The notes below the pieces were generated by a model. The model searched no databases and was not told the DNA's origin. It saw nothing but the letters and a program-made list of their open reading frames with translations. The translations under genes were made by a program, and so were the position numbers. Positions 1 through 8,533 of a stretch of DNA of 64,000 bases are shown here, in pieces. Position 1 is the stretch's first letter. Each line of letters begins with the position of its first letter. This DNA is from Bradyrhizobium sp. Ce-3 (GTDB lineage: Bacteria > Pseudomonadota > Alphaproteobacteria > Rhizobiales > Xanthobacteraceae), in the NCBI RefSeq assembly GCF_022835695.1, contig NZ_BQUV01000005.1:372001-436000 (forward strand), in the 5' to 3' direction.

Positions 1-2
1 GG

Positions 3-764
3 ATGTTTGATTTTTTGAAGAAGAAGGTATCTCTCAGCCGGGCCGTCGAGGTCGGCTGGACGCTTGATACCACCAAGGCCACCTTCATCTGGGATGCCCC
101 GAGCCGGCTCACCCGGGAAGAGAAGCGCACCTCGCACGCCAAGAGCGTGTCGTTCTGCCCCGCGGTGATCGATCACGAGGCCCGGATCTTCCAGGTCAAT
201 TGCCCGGTCGACATTCAGATCCGTATCGAAATCGATCCGAAGACCAATGAGCCGCGGCTCCGCAGCACGGCGGGCGACATGGCCTCGATCCGGCCGAAGG
301 CGCTCGCGGAGCTGGTCCGGCTCAATTCCCCCAAGGAATGGCGGCATCCGAAGCGGCCGATTTTGCAGATTGCGAGCCCCTACATCTTCCTGGCCGATGA
401 ACTCGCCTACATGATGCAGTTGCCCGCTTTCAATCACTACTATTCGACGCCGCTGCCGGGCGTCATGATCGGCGGCCGGCTGCCGATCCATATCTGGCCG
501 CGTCCAATGATGTGGGCGTTCGAATGGCACGATATCAGCAAGGAGCTGGTGCTGAAGCGCGGTGACCCCTGGTTCTACGTCCGCTTCGAATTCCAGGATC
601 CGACCCGGCCGGTTCGTCTGGTCGAGGCGGACATGACGCCGCAGCTGCGCGAGTACATGCAGGGGGTATCGTCCGTGACCAACTATGTCAGCCGGACCTA
701 TTCATTGTTCGAGACCGCCAGATCGCGGCGGCCGAAGACATTGCTTATTGAGAAGCAGCGCTAG
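3..764 (+). CDS. Uncharacterised 253-aa protein, first gene of a secretion operon
   Basis: I do not recognise the family. The frame is open from the window edge, so the true start could lie upstream of the ATG used here. The protein is soluble in character, with no signal peptide or membrane segment. It has many aromatic residues (WPRPMMWAFEWHD near residues 163-175, DPWFYVRFEF near 188-197) and a basic C-terminus. It ends 30 bases before a glycosyltransferase gene that overlaps a type I secretion exporter, so co-transcription is likely. The context suggests a cytoplasmic or accessory role in making or exporting a secreted product, but this is inference from position only. Confidence 0.75.
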   Translation: MFDFLKKKVSLSRAVEVGWTLDTTKATFIWDAPSRLTREEKRTSHAKSVSFCPAVIDHEARIFQVNCPVDIQIRIEIDPKTNEPRLRSTAGDMASIRPKALAELVRLNSPKEWRHPKRPILQIASPYIFLADELAYMMQLPAFNHYYSTPLPGVMIGGRLPIHIWPRPMMWAFEWHDISKELVLKRGDPWFYVRFEFQDPTRPVRLVEADMTPQLREYMQGVSSVTNYVSRTYSLFETARSRRPKTLLIEKQR

Positions 765-794
765 GAACTCATTTCAAACCGAACATCGGATGCC

Positions 795-2126
795 ATGCGC
801 GTTCTTTTCATTCACCAGAACTTTCCGGCGCAATTCAGACACATTGCGCAGCTCTTGAAGAAGTCCGGCGACGAGGTCCTGGCGCTCTGCGACAGTCGCA
901 ACACCAGGCCGGAGATCGTGCCGGTCCGGCGCTACCGCTTCAATGAAGCGAATGTCGGCAAGCCGTCTCCGCTGGCGGCTTCCTTTTCGCAGCACGTGGT
1001 GCGAGGACGGCATGCCGCCGACGAAATGCTGAAGTTGAGGGATCAGGGGTATGTTCCCGATCTCGTCTTCGGCCATGTCGGGTGGGGCGAAGCGCTCGCG
1101 GTGCGCGACGTCTGGCCGTCGGCAAAGCTCGCGGTCCACGCCGAGTTCTATTATTCGGCCGACGGGGCCAATATCGGTTTCGATCCCGAGTTCCGTGCGA
1201 CGTTGACCTTCAATGAACGCTATGCCGCACGCCTGAACAACGCACCGATCCTGCTCTCGATGGCCGACGCCGACGCCGCGGTCGCTCCGACGCAGTGGCA
1301 AAAGGCGCGATACCCCTCGCATCTGCAATCCAAGATTCAGGTGCTGCACGAAGGGATCGACACCGACGTGGTGGCACCCGATCCGGCAGCGACCTTCGTC
1401 CTGCCGAACGGCCGGACACTCGGCGTCAAGGATGAAGTCATCACCTTCGTCAATCGCAATCTCGAGCCCTACCGGGGCTATCATATCTTCATGCGATCAC
1501 TGCCGGCGATCCTCGCGGAACGAAAAAACGCCCAGGTGGTGATCGTGGGAGGCGATGGCGCGTCCTATGGACCGAGGCCGAGGGACGGCCGCAGCTGGAA
1601 GGACATCTTCCTGCAGGAGGTGCGGGATGCGCTGCCGCTCGATCGCGTGCATTTCGTTGGATCGATCCCGTATGACAGATTCGTCGCGCTGATGCAGATA
1701 TCGAGCGCGCACCTCTATCTGACCTATCCGTTCGTGCTGTCCTGGTCGATGTTGGAAGCGATGAGTGCCGGCGCGCTGGTGATCGCCTCGAAGACGGCGC
1801 CGGTGGAGGAAGTGATCGTCGACGGCGAGAACGGATTGCTGGTCAATTTCTTCGACGCCGAACGGCTCGCCGAACTCACGATCGAGGCGCTGGCGGCGCC
1901 GTCTCAATTTCAGGACCTGCGGAAAGCCGCGCGCCGCGCCATCGTCGATCGGTATGATCTGAAGCGGCGCTGCCTGCCGGAATGGATGGAATTTGTTCGA
2001 CAGTTTGATCCGGCCAGGCTCGGCAAACCGGCAAGAGCAAGCGTCGGACGGGTACTTGGTGTCGAAAGCGGCATTGCGGTTGTAGCAAGGGATAGTCATG
2101 ACGTTGCAATCAGCAATCCGCGATGA
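795..2126 (+). CDS. GT4-family glycosyltransferase linked to a type I secretion system
   Basis: This 443-residue protein has the two-Rossmann-fold (GT-B) layout of GT4 enzymes. It opens with MRVLFIHQNFPAQFRH, a nucleotide-binding-fold start. The C-terminal half holds VIVGGDGASYG, a conserved region around YLTYPFVLSWSMLEAMSAGALVIAS, and an ENGLLVNFFD donor-site region. Such enzymes transfer a sugar from a nucleotide-sugar donor to an acceptor in the cytoplasm. The last 29 bases overlap the following exporter gene, which suggests translational coupling. The neighbours suggest the acceptor could be the secreted product itself or a linked glycan. The acceptor and sugar cannot be read from sequence. 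Confidence 0.85.
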   Translation: MRVLFIHQNFPAQFRHIAQLLKKSGDEVLALCDSRNTRPEIVPVRRYRFNEANVGKPSPLAASFSQHVVRGRHAADEMLKLRDQGYVPDLVFGHVGWGEALAVRDVWPSAKLAVHAEFYYSADGANIGFDPEFRATLTFNERYAARLNNAPILLSMADADAAVAPTQWQKARYPSHLQSKIQVLHEGIDTDVVAPDPAATFVLPNGRTLGVKDEVITFVNRNLEPYRGYHIFMRSLPAILAERKNAQVVIVGGDGASYGPRPRDGRSWKDIFLQEVRDALPLDRVHFVGSIPYDRFVALMQISSAHLYLTYPFVLSWSMLEAMSAGALVIASKTAPVEEVIVDGENGLLVNFFDAERLAELTIEALAAPSQFQDLRKAARRAIVDRYDLKRRCLPEWMEFVRQFDPARLGKPARASVGRVLGVESGIAVVARDSHDVAISNPR

Positions 2127-4272
2127 CGACGCGCCGGCGTCGGTCGAAAAGGTCGACACGGGCCTGTATTCCGTAGCGCTGGTGGCGGGCTATTTCCGCA
2201 TCGCCGCCGATCCCCGGCAGCTCGGCCACGAACTGGGGCTGGCTGGACGGATGGCCGAGTCCGCGGACCTCGTTGCGGCCGCAAAGCGTCTGGAGTTGAA
2301 GGCGCGCTGGATCAACAACGCCACGGCGAAGCGCCTGACAAGGTGTCCGTTGCCGGCCATCATCGGGCTCAAGGAAGGCGGGTTCCTGGTGCTCGCGCCG
2401 GGCGCCAAGAGTGGCCACTTCCGTCTGGCCGACCCGGTGCGCCGCGCCACTGCCGAAGTCGATCTCGAGCAATTGTCCCAGCAATGGAACGGCGAGATCG
2501 TGCTGGTCACGCGGCGGGCCGGCGGCGCCGGCATCGATCCGAAGACGTTCGGGTTCAGCTGGTTCCTGCCGTCGATCTGGCGTTACCGGCGCGTGCTCTC
2601 GCACGTCTTGCTGGCCTCGTTCTTCGTACAGATCTTCGGGCTGATCACGCCGCTGTTCTTCCAGCTCGTGGTCGACAAGGTGCTCGTCCACAAGGCGATG
2701 TCGACGCTGATCGTGCTGGTCGTAGGCATGGTGTCGCTTGGCCTGTTCGAGGCGACGCTGCAATATCTGCGGACCTATGCCCTGAGCCATACCACCAACC
2801 GTATCGATGTCGAGCTCGGGCGGCGGCTGTTTCATCATCTGTTCCGGCTTCCGATCGCCTATTTCGAGACCCGTGCAACAGGCCAGACGATCGCGCGCGT
2901 GCGCGAGCTCGAGACCATCAGGAACTTCCTCACCGGCCAGGGACTGACGTCGCTCCTCGACCTGTTCTTCACTTTTGTCTTCGTCGGTGTGCTGTTCCTC
3001 TATTCCGTGCCCTTGACGCTCGTCGTGCTGGCGACGCTGCCGCTCTACATCCTCATCGCGAGCCTGATCCGCCCGTTCCTGCGCGAGAAGATCCGGGAGA
3101 AGTTCAATCGCGGCGCGCGAAGCCAGCAATTCCTGGTCGAGTCGATCGTCGGCGCGCTGACGCTCAAGGCGGCCAGTGTCGAGCCGATCATGCAGGCGGA
3201 GTGGGAGGACCGGTTGGCCGCCTATGTACGCACCTCCTTCGAAGCGTCGATGTTGGGCTCGCTCGGGCAGAACCTGATCCAGTATGTCGGCAGACTCACC
3301 ACGGCGATGATCCTGCTGTTCGGCGCGCAGGCGGTGATCTCGGGGTCGATGACGGTCGGAGAATTGATCGCCTTCAACATGATCTCGGGCCAGGTCCTGC
3401 AGCCGATTCTGCGGCTGTCGCAACTGTGGCAGGATCTGCAGCAGGTTCAGGTATCGGTCGAGCGGCTGGGCGACATTCTCAACACGCCGGTCGAGCCGAT
3501 CCCGGCGAGCCTGCCGACGCTGCCGCCACCGAAAGGCGATATCGAGTTGCGCGAGGTCTCGTTCCGCTATCAGCCCGGCCGCCCCGAGGTTTTGCGCAAC
3601 GTCTCGTTGCGGTTGAAGGCCGGCGAAGTGATCGGGATCGTCGGGCCATCAGGCTCGGGCAAGTCGACGTTGACCAAGCTTATTCAGCGGCTCTATCTGC
3701 CGGAGCGTGGGCAGGTTCTGCTCGATGGCGTGGATGTGGCGCAGCTCGACCCGAGCTGGCTGCGCCGGCAGATCGGAGTCGTGCTCCAGGAAAACCTGCT
3801 GTTCAACCGGACGATTCACGAGAATATCGCGCTGGCCAACCCCGCCATGACGCGTGCGCAGGTGATGCACGTCGCGCGTCTGGGCGGTGCCGACGAGTTT
3901 ATCGGGGCCTTGCCGCAGGGCTATGACACGATGATCGAGGAGCGCGGCAGCAATCTCTCGGGTGGGCAGCGTCAACGCATCGCCATCGCACGCGCGCTTG
4001 CGACCAATCCGCGGATCCTGATCCTCGACGAAGCGACCAGCGCGCTCGATTACGAGAGCGAGCGCATCATTCAGAACAACATGCGCGCCATCACCAAGGG
4101 CCGCACCGTCATCATCATCGCGCACCGACTCGCCGCTGTACGACCATGCAACCGGATCATCGGCATGTCCGACGGGAAGATCGTCGAGCAGGGAAATCAC
4201 GACCAGCTGATTGCAAACAGCGGCAGCCTCTACGCGCGTCTGTGGTCGCTGCAGAACGATTGGACAAAGTGA
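2098..4272 (+). CDS. Type I secretion ABC transporter/permease with C39-like domain (HlyB type)
   Basis: A 724-residue inner-membrane exporter with three parts. Residues about 20-150 form a C39-like domain: the place of the catalytic cysteine reads VDTG and a late SGHFRLADP stretch is kept, so it should bind rather than cleave the substrate, as in HlyB. Residues about 165-430 form the membrane domain with several hydrophobic helices. Residues about 475-715 form the ATPase, with Walker A GPSGSGKST, signature LSGGQRQR, Walker B ILILDEAT and H-loop IIIAHR. It overlaps the upstream glycosyltransferase by 29 bases and its stop codon overlaps the hlyD-like start (TGATG). No RTX or repeat-rich substrate gene and no TolC gene is in view. 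Confidence 0.92.
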   Translation: MTLQSAIRDDDAPASVEKVDTGLYSVALVAGYFRIAADPRQLGHELGLAGRMAESADLVAAAKRLELKARWINNATAKRLTRCPLPAIIGLKEGGFLVLAPGAKSGHFRLADPVRRATAEVDLEQLSQQWNGEIVLVTRRAGGAGIDPKTFGFSWFLPSIWRYRRVLSHVLLASFFVQIFGLITPLFFQLVVDKVLVHKAMSTLIVLVVGMVSLGLFEATLQYLRTYALSHTTNRIDVELGRRLFHHLFRLPIAYFETRATGQTIARVRELETIRNFLTGQGLTSLLDLFFTFVFVGVLFLYSVPLTLVVLATLPLYILIASLIRPFLREKIREKFNRGARSQQFLVESIVGALTLKAASVEPIMQAEWEDRLAAYVRTSFEASMLGSLGQNLIQYVGRLTTAMILLFGAQAVISGSMTVGELIAFNMISGQVLQPILRLSQLWQDLQQVQVSVERLGDILNTPVEPIPASLPTLPPPKGDIELREVSFRYQPGRPEVLRNVSLRLKAGEVIGIVGPSGSGKSTLTKLIQRLYLPERGQVLLDGVDVAQLDPSWLRRQIGVVLQENLLFNRTIHENIALANPAMTRAQVMHVARLGGADEFIGALPQGYDTMIEERGSNLSGGQRQRIAIARALATNPRILILDEATSALDYESERIIQNNMRAITKGRTVIIIAHRLAAVRPCNRIIGMSDGKIVEQGNHDQLIANSGSLYARLWSLQNDWTK

Positions 4273-5741
4273 TGGGCAAGGAAGTCACGCCGGCTCGCCA
4301 GGCTCTATTCCCGTTCAAGTCGGACGTTCGCGGCGCCGACCGCGAGTTCTTGCCGTCCGCGCTCGAGATTCTGGAAACACCCGCATCGCCGGTCAAGGTG
4401 GCGCTGATGCTCACGATCTGCGCGTTCGTGGCGGCCGCGCTTGCCTGGTCGGTGTTCGGCAAGCTGGACGTGCATGCCGTGGCACTCGGCAAGATCGTTC
4501 CATCCGGGCAAACCAAGTTCATCCAGCCTTTCGATCCGGGTACCGTGGTCTCGCTATCGGTGACCAACGGAATGCATGTCGAGGCCGGACAGGAGCTGAT
4601 GGCATTCGATGCCGCCGAGGCCGAGGCTGAGGCCAGGCGGCAAAGCGAGGCGGCGAGCGCGCTTCGCGCGGAGGTCGCGCGGCGAAAAGTGGCGATCGAT
4701 CAGGCCAAGGCCTGGCCGCTCAAGCCGCTGGTCCCGGTCGCCGAGATCGAATGGCAGGGCGATGTGCCGCCCGGGTTCCGTGGCCGTGAGACACGTGTCC
4801 TGGCGGCGGACGTGTCCCAGCTTGCCGAGACCATCGGGACGCTGGAGAAGCAAATCGCACAGAAGCACGCGACCCGTGAACGCTTGAACATGAGCATCGC
4901 CTATCAGACTGAGCTGATCAAAACGCTGCAGGACCGCGTGGCGGTGCGCGAGGCATCGCTCAAGCTCGAGGTCGGCACCAAGATCAACCTGTTTGATGCG
5001 CTGGAGTCGCTGGACAAGTCACGATCGTCGCTCGCCAGCGACAAGGGTCAGCTGCTCGAGACCGAGGCTGCGATTGCCGAACTCGGCGCCGAGAAGGACA
5101 AGGATCTCGCAACGTTCATCGCCGATAACAGCACCAAGCTTGCCGACGCCGAGAAGAAGCTCGATGACGCCGTGCAGCAATATGCCAAGGCCAATACCAA
5201 GCTGGCCCGTACCAAGTTGCTTGCCCCGACCTCCGGAACCGTACAGGGGCTTGCCGTCACCACGCTTGGCCAGGTCGTCACCACCGGCCAGCAGCTCCTC
5301 AGTATAGTCCCGGACGGCGGGAAACTGCAGGCCGACGTCTACGTCTCGAACACCGATATCGGGTTCGTCAAGGTTGGTCAGGACGTCGTGGTCAAGGTCG
5401 ATACCTTCCCGTTCACCCGTTTCGGCTCGCTGCACGGCAAGGTCATCAACGTGGCCAATGATGCGATCGATGAACAAACCGCTCGACGTCAGCAGGCCAA
5501 TCCGACCAGCACCGTGAATGCGATGGCAAACCAGCCGGGCGCACCGGGGCAGCCACAGAATTTCGTCTTCCTCGTCACGGTGGCGCTGGAGGAGACGGCG
5601 ATGAAGATCGATGATGCCATCATCCCGCTCACGCCGGGTATGACCCTGACCGCGGAAGTCAAGACCGACAACCGCCGCATCATCAGCTACCTGCTCTCGC
5701 CGCTTACAAGAGTTGCATCCGAGGCCTTCAGGGAGCGTTGA
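4272..5741 (+). CDS. HlyD-family periplasmic adaptor of type I secretion
   Basis: The ATG at 4272 overlaps the stop of the exporter gene, giving a 489-residue protein. The same frame is open upstream inside the exporter, but that part has no adaptor character. A single membrane helix lies near residues 45-65 (ALMLTICAFVAAALAWSVFG). It is followed by a lipoyl/barrel half (GKIVPSGQTKFIQPFDPGTV), a long alpha-helical hairpin, and the second half with LLAPTSGTVQGLAVTTLGQVV. HlyD-type proteins form the periplasmic channel between the ABC exporter and TolC. The 3' region shows no clear hairpin terminator before the convergent regulator gene 22 bases on. Confidence 0.92.
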   Translation: MGKEVTPARQALFPFKSDVRGADREFLPSALEILETPASPVKVALMLTICAFVAAALAWSVFGKLDVHAVALGKIVPSGQTKFIQPFDPGTVVSLSVTNGMHVEAGQELMAFDAAEAEAEARRQSEAASALRAEVARRKVAIDQAKAWPLKPLVPVAEIEWQGDVPPGFRGRETRVLAADVSQLAETIGTLEKQIAQKHATRERLNMSIAYQTELIKTLQDRVAVREASLKLEVGTKINLFDALESLDKSRSSLASDKGQLLETEAAIAELGAEKDKDLATFIADNSTKLADAEKKLDDAVQQYAKANTKLARTKLLAPTSGTVQGLAVTTLGQVVTTGQQLLSIVPDGGKLQADVYVSNTDIGFVKVGQDVVVKVDTFPFTRFGSLHGKVINVANDAIDEQTARRQQANPTSTVNAMANQPGAPGQPQNFVFLVTVALEETAMKIDDAIIPLTPGMTLTAEVKTDNRRIISYLLSPLTRVASEAFRER

Positions 5742-5762
5742 GATATTCACTCGGCACGCGGC

Positions 5763-6590
5763 TCACCTCTCACCGGCCGGCGTGATCATCTTACCATCGC
5801 CCGATGCGGGCGCCGTGCCGTGTCCGAGCTGCCGCGAGATGTCGCCCGCACAGTTGCGCAGCGCAGTTGCGATCGCGCTGTCCCACCCGGCGTCGAAGGT
5901 GCCCTCGGGGCCCATCGCGGTGATGACCAGCGCAACGTGGCCGGCATGGTCGAACACCGGCGCGGCGAAGGCGTTGACGCCGGGCAGGGGATCGCCGATC
6001 GCCCGTGCCAGCCCGCGGCTACGCACCTCGGCAAGCAGCTCCACGGTCTTGGCGTCCGCCGGCGCACGCTTCGGGTTGTAGCCGACGCCGAGGCGATCGA
6101 GGCCGCTGTCGAGCGCCGTCCTGATCGCGTTCGGCGGCATGAAGGCGGCGAAGGCGCGGCCGGTCGCGGTCTCGAGCAGCGCCACCACCGACCCGACGCG
6201 CATCGCGATATGCACGGGATGGCTCGGCTCCTCGAGCCGCACCACGGTCGCGCCGTGGGTGCCCCACACCGACAGCGACACCGCATGATTGATGCTGTCG
6301 GCGAGGCTGGCGATGCGCGGCGTTGCGATCCGCACCGCGGACTGCCGCCGCAGGCTGATCAGGCCGAGCTCGAGCGCGAGCGCGCCGATCTCGTAGCGGC
6401 CGGTGGTCTCGTCCTGCTCGATCAGGCCGATGCGGGAAAAGCTCACCAGATAGGGGTGCGCCTTGGCCGGCGGCATGCCGGCCTCACGGGCGAGATCGCG
6501 CAGCATCATCGGCTCGCCGCTGCGGGCGAGCGCGCGGAGCAACTCTCCGCCGACCTCGATCGACTGTATGCCGCGGCTTGCTCTCGTCAT
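5763..6590 (-). CDS. IclR-family transcriptional regulator
   Basis: A 275-residue protein starting at MTRASRGIQSIEVGG. The frame is open 48 codons further upstream, but that part runs into an intergenic repeat and was left out. Residues about 9-70 form the winged helix (LLRALARSGEPMMLRDLAREAGM, then a wing). The C-terminal two thirds is the IclR effector domain, with ATGRAFAAFMPP and an AAPVFDHAGHVALVITAMGP stretch. It lies downstream of, and on the same strand as, an FAD oxidoreductase and a solute-binding protein, so it is the best local candidate to control them. A repeat element separates it from the oxidoreductase, so it may have its own promoter. Confidence 0.9.
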   Translation of the reverse strand: MTRASRGIQSIEVGGELLRALARSGEPMMLRDLAREAGMPPAKAHPYLVSFSRIGLIEQDETTGRYEIGALALELGLISLRRQSAVRIATPRIASLADSINHAVSLSVWGTHGATVVRLEEPSHPVHIAMRVGSVVALLETATGRAFAAFMPPNAIRTALDSGLDRLGVGYNPKRAPADAKTVELLAEVRSRGLARAIGDPLPGVNAFAAPVFDHAGHVALVITAMGPEGTFDAGWDSAIATALRNCAGDISRQLGHGTAPASGDGKMITPAGER

Positions 6591-6690
6591 GTGGCCCTGT
6601 TCGCTTTCCGGATTCGGAGTTAGCAGGAAACCTTGCCGTCCGCGACACGTCGACGTGCGGGACGCCGTCGCGCGTGTCGGATCCTCGCCC

Positions 6691-6794
6691 GTCATCCTGA
6701 GGAGCCCGCGAAGCGGGCGTCTCGAAGGATGCACGGCCCGGCTGGTGGCCGTCGACCCTTCGAGACGGCCGCGTTGCGGCCTCCTCAGGGTGAC
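6691..6794. repeat. Long imperfect palindrome with nested mini-hairpins (dispersed intergenic element)
   Basis: About 104 bases form an inverted repeat: GTCATCCTGAGGAG at the left end pairs with CTCCTCAGGGTGAC at the right, and GTCTCGAAGG pairs with CCTTCGAGAC further in. Each arm holds a small hairpin of its own (CCGC-GAA-GCGG and CCGC-GTT-GCGG), with compensating differences in the loops. It fills the gap between the IclR gene and the oxidoreductase gene. I recognise this style of element as common between genes in Bradyrhizobium, from memory rather than by search. It may stabilise or terminate the mRNA. Confidence 0.75.
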
Positions 6795-6804
6795 GGGACT
6801 TGGT

Positions 6805-8523
6805 TCATGCCGCGCTTCCTTCTCCCGCCGCGCTTGCGAGGTGCTTGCCCGCGATGTAGCCGAAGGTCAGCGCGGGGCCGAGCGTGATGCCGGCGCCGGG
6901 ATAGTTGCCGCCCATGATGCTCGCCATGTCGTTGCCGGCGGCATAGAGGCCCGCAATCGGCTGGCCGTCGGCGTCGAGCGCGCGGGCATTGGCGTCGGTC
7001 CGAATGCCGGCATAGGTGCCGAGGTCGCCGATCACCATCTTGATGGCGTAGAACGGCCCGTGCTGGATCGGCGCGATGCAGGGATTGGGCCCGTGCAGCG
7101 CATCGCCCTGGTAACGGTTATAGGCGCGCGAGCCCTTGCCGAAAGCGGGATCGCGCCCCTCGGCTGCAGTCGTGTTGAACGCCGCGACGGTCGCCTCCAG
7201 CGCTTTCGCATCGATGCCGGCCTGCGCGGCAAGCTCCGCGAGCGTCGCGCCGCGCTTGAGATAGCCGGTCTTCAGATGATGGCCCAGCGGCATCGGCCGC
7301 GGCGGCACGCAGCCGAGGCCGTATTTGCGCAGCGTCTCGTGATCGCACAGCAGGAAGGCCGCGATCTCCTCGCCCGGCTTCGCCGCCTTGATCATCGCCT
7401 GCACGAAGTCGTGGTAGGAATTGCCTTCATTGGCAAAGCGCTTGCCGTCGCGCATGACAGCGATCACGCCGGGTTTGGCACGATCGATGAAATGCGGCAT
7501 CACGCCCTTCGAGCCGTCCTTGCGCGTGGTGACCGAGACCGGCACCCAGGCCGCCGCATTCGGCAGCGAGTCCTCGACACGGCCGCCGGCGGATTCCGCC
7601 AGCCGCAGGCCGTCGCCGGTGTTGCCGACAGGCCCCGGCGAATAGTGCTCCTTGCCTGTCGGGGCATGCGGAAACATCTTCTGCCGCCGCGCGACGTCAT
7701 GCGGGAAGCCGCCGCAGGCGAGCACGACGCCGCGCTTGGCGTTGACGCGAATGATGCGGCCTTCGCGCATCACGATTGCGCCGCGCACCACGCCGTTCTC
7801 GACGATCAATTCGCGCACCGGCGAGTTGAGCCAGAGCGGAATCTTGAGGTCGAAGGCCGATTTCGCCAGCCGGCCGGCCAGTGCATTGCCATTGGTCAAG
7901 GTCATGCCGCGGCCGTTGCGCATCACGTCAACAGCATGTTTCGACAACCGCCTGGCGACATAGGCCGCCGAGGTCAGCGACCGCGTCGCGCGCATGAAAT
8001 GCACGATCTCCTTGCCGGAGCCGAGCATCATGCCGAACACCGTGAGCTCGGGCAGGGGACTGCCGAGATCCTTGAGAGCGTCGCCGAGCTCGTGGGCATC
8101 GAACGGCCGCGTCACCATCGAGCGGCCGCCCTGCGCACCGCCGGGCGCCTCGGCGTGATAGTCCGGGAAGGTCAGCGGCATGTCGAAACGAACGGCGGTC
8201 TTCGTCGTGAAGAAGTCGACCGCCTTCGGTCCTTCGGTCAGGAACGCATCGACGCGCGCGGCGTCAAAGCTGTTGCCGGCCTCATGGCGCAGATAGGTCT
8301 TGGCCTGGTCGGGGCTCTCCGCGATGCCCCAGGCCTTGGCTAGCGAGGTGCCGGGGATCCAAAGCCAGCCGCCGGAACGCGCGGTGGTGCCGCCGAAGCG
8401 CGGCTCCTTCTCGACGACGAGGACCTTCAGGCCTTGATGGCCGGCGGTGACCGCCGCCGACAGCCCGGCGCAGCCGGAGCCGACGACCAGCGCGTCGCAA
8501 TCGTACGTTTCTTCGTTGGCCAC
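6805..8523 (-). CDS. FAD-dependent oxidoreductase (3-ketosteroid dehydrogenase / fumarate reductase flavoprotein family)
   Basis: The 572-residue protein starts with a dinucleotide-binding fold: ALVVGSGCAGLSAAVTAGHQG near residues 10-30, an acidic strand end VLVVEKE, then FGGTTARSGGWLWIPG, which matches the family that includes KstD. The C-terminus carries GLYAAGNDMASIMGGNYPGAG and LGPALTFGYIAG, the second FAD-contacting segment. These enzymes oxidise or reduce carbon-carbon bonds next to a carbonyl. It is 10 bases after the solute-binding protein gene, so both are probably co-transcribed. A role in breaking down an imported ketone, steroid-like or aromatic compound is inferred, and the substrate is unknown. 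Confidence 0.88.
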   Translation of the reverse strand: MANEETYDCDALVVGSGCAGLSAAVTAGHQGLKVLVVEKEPRFGGTTARSGGWLWIPGTSLAKAWGIAESPDQAKTYLRHEAGNSFDAARVDAFLTEGPKAVDFFTTKTAVRFDMPLTFPDYHAEAPGGAQGGRSMVTRPFDAHELGDALKDLGSPLPELTVFGMMLGSGKEIVHFMRATRSLTSAAYVARRLSKHAVDVMRNGRGMTLTNGNALAGRLAKSAFDLKIPLWLNSPVRELIVENGVVRGAIVMREGRIIRVNAKRGVVLACGGFPHDVARRQKMFPHAPTGKEHYSPGPVGNTGDGLRLAESAGGRVEDSLPNAAAWVPVSVTTRKDGSKGVMPHFIDRAKPGVIAVMRDGKRFANEGNSYHDFVQAMIKAAKPGEEIAAFLLCDHETLRKYGLGCVPPRPMPLGHHLKTGYLKRGATLAELAAQAGIDAKALEATVAAFNTTAAEGRDPAFGKGSRAYNRYQGDALHGPNPCIAPIQHGPFYAIKMVIGDLGTYAGIRTDANARALDADGQPIAGLYAAGNDMASIMGGNYPGAGITLGPALTFGYIAGKHLASAAGEGSAA

Positions 8524-8533
8524 GCGATCGATC

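Noticed and set aside
6463-8343. 626-codon plus-strand frame opposite the FAD oxidoreductase
   Set aside because: The minus-strand frame has clear FAD motifs; the plus-strand product is Arg/His/Gly-rich with no family signature.
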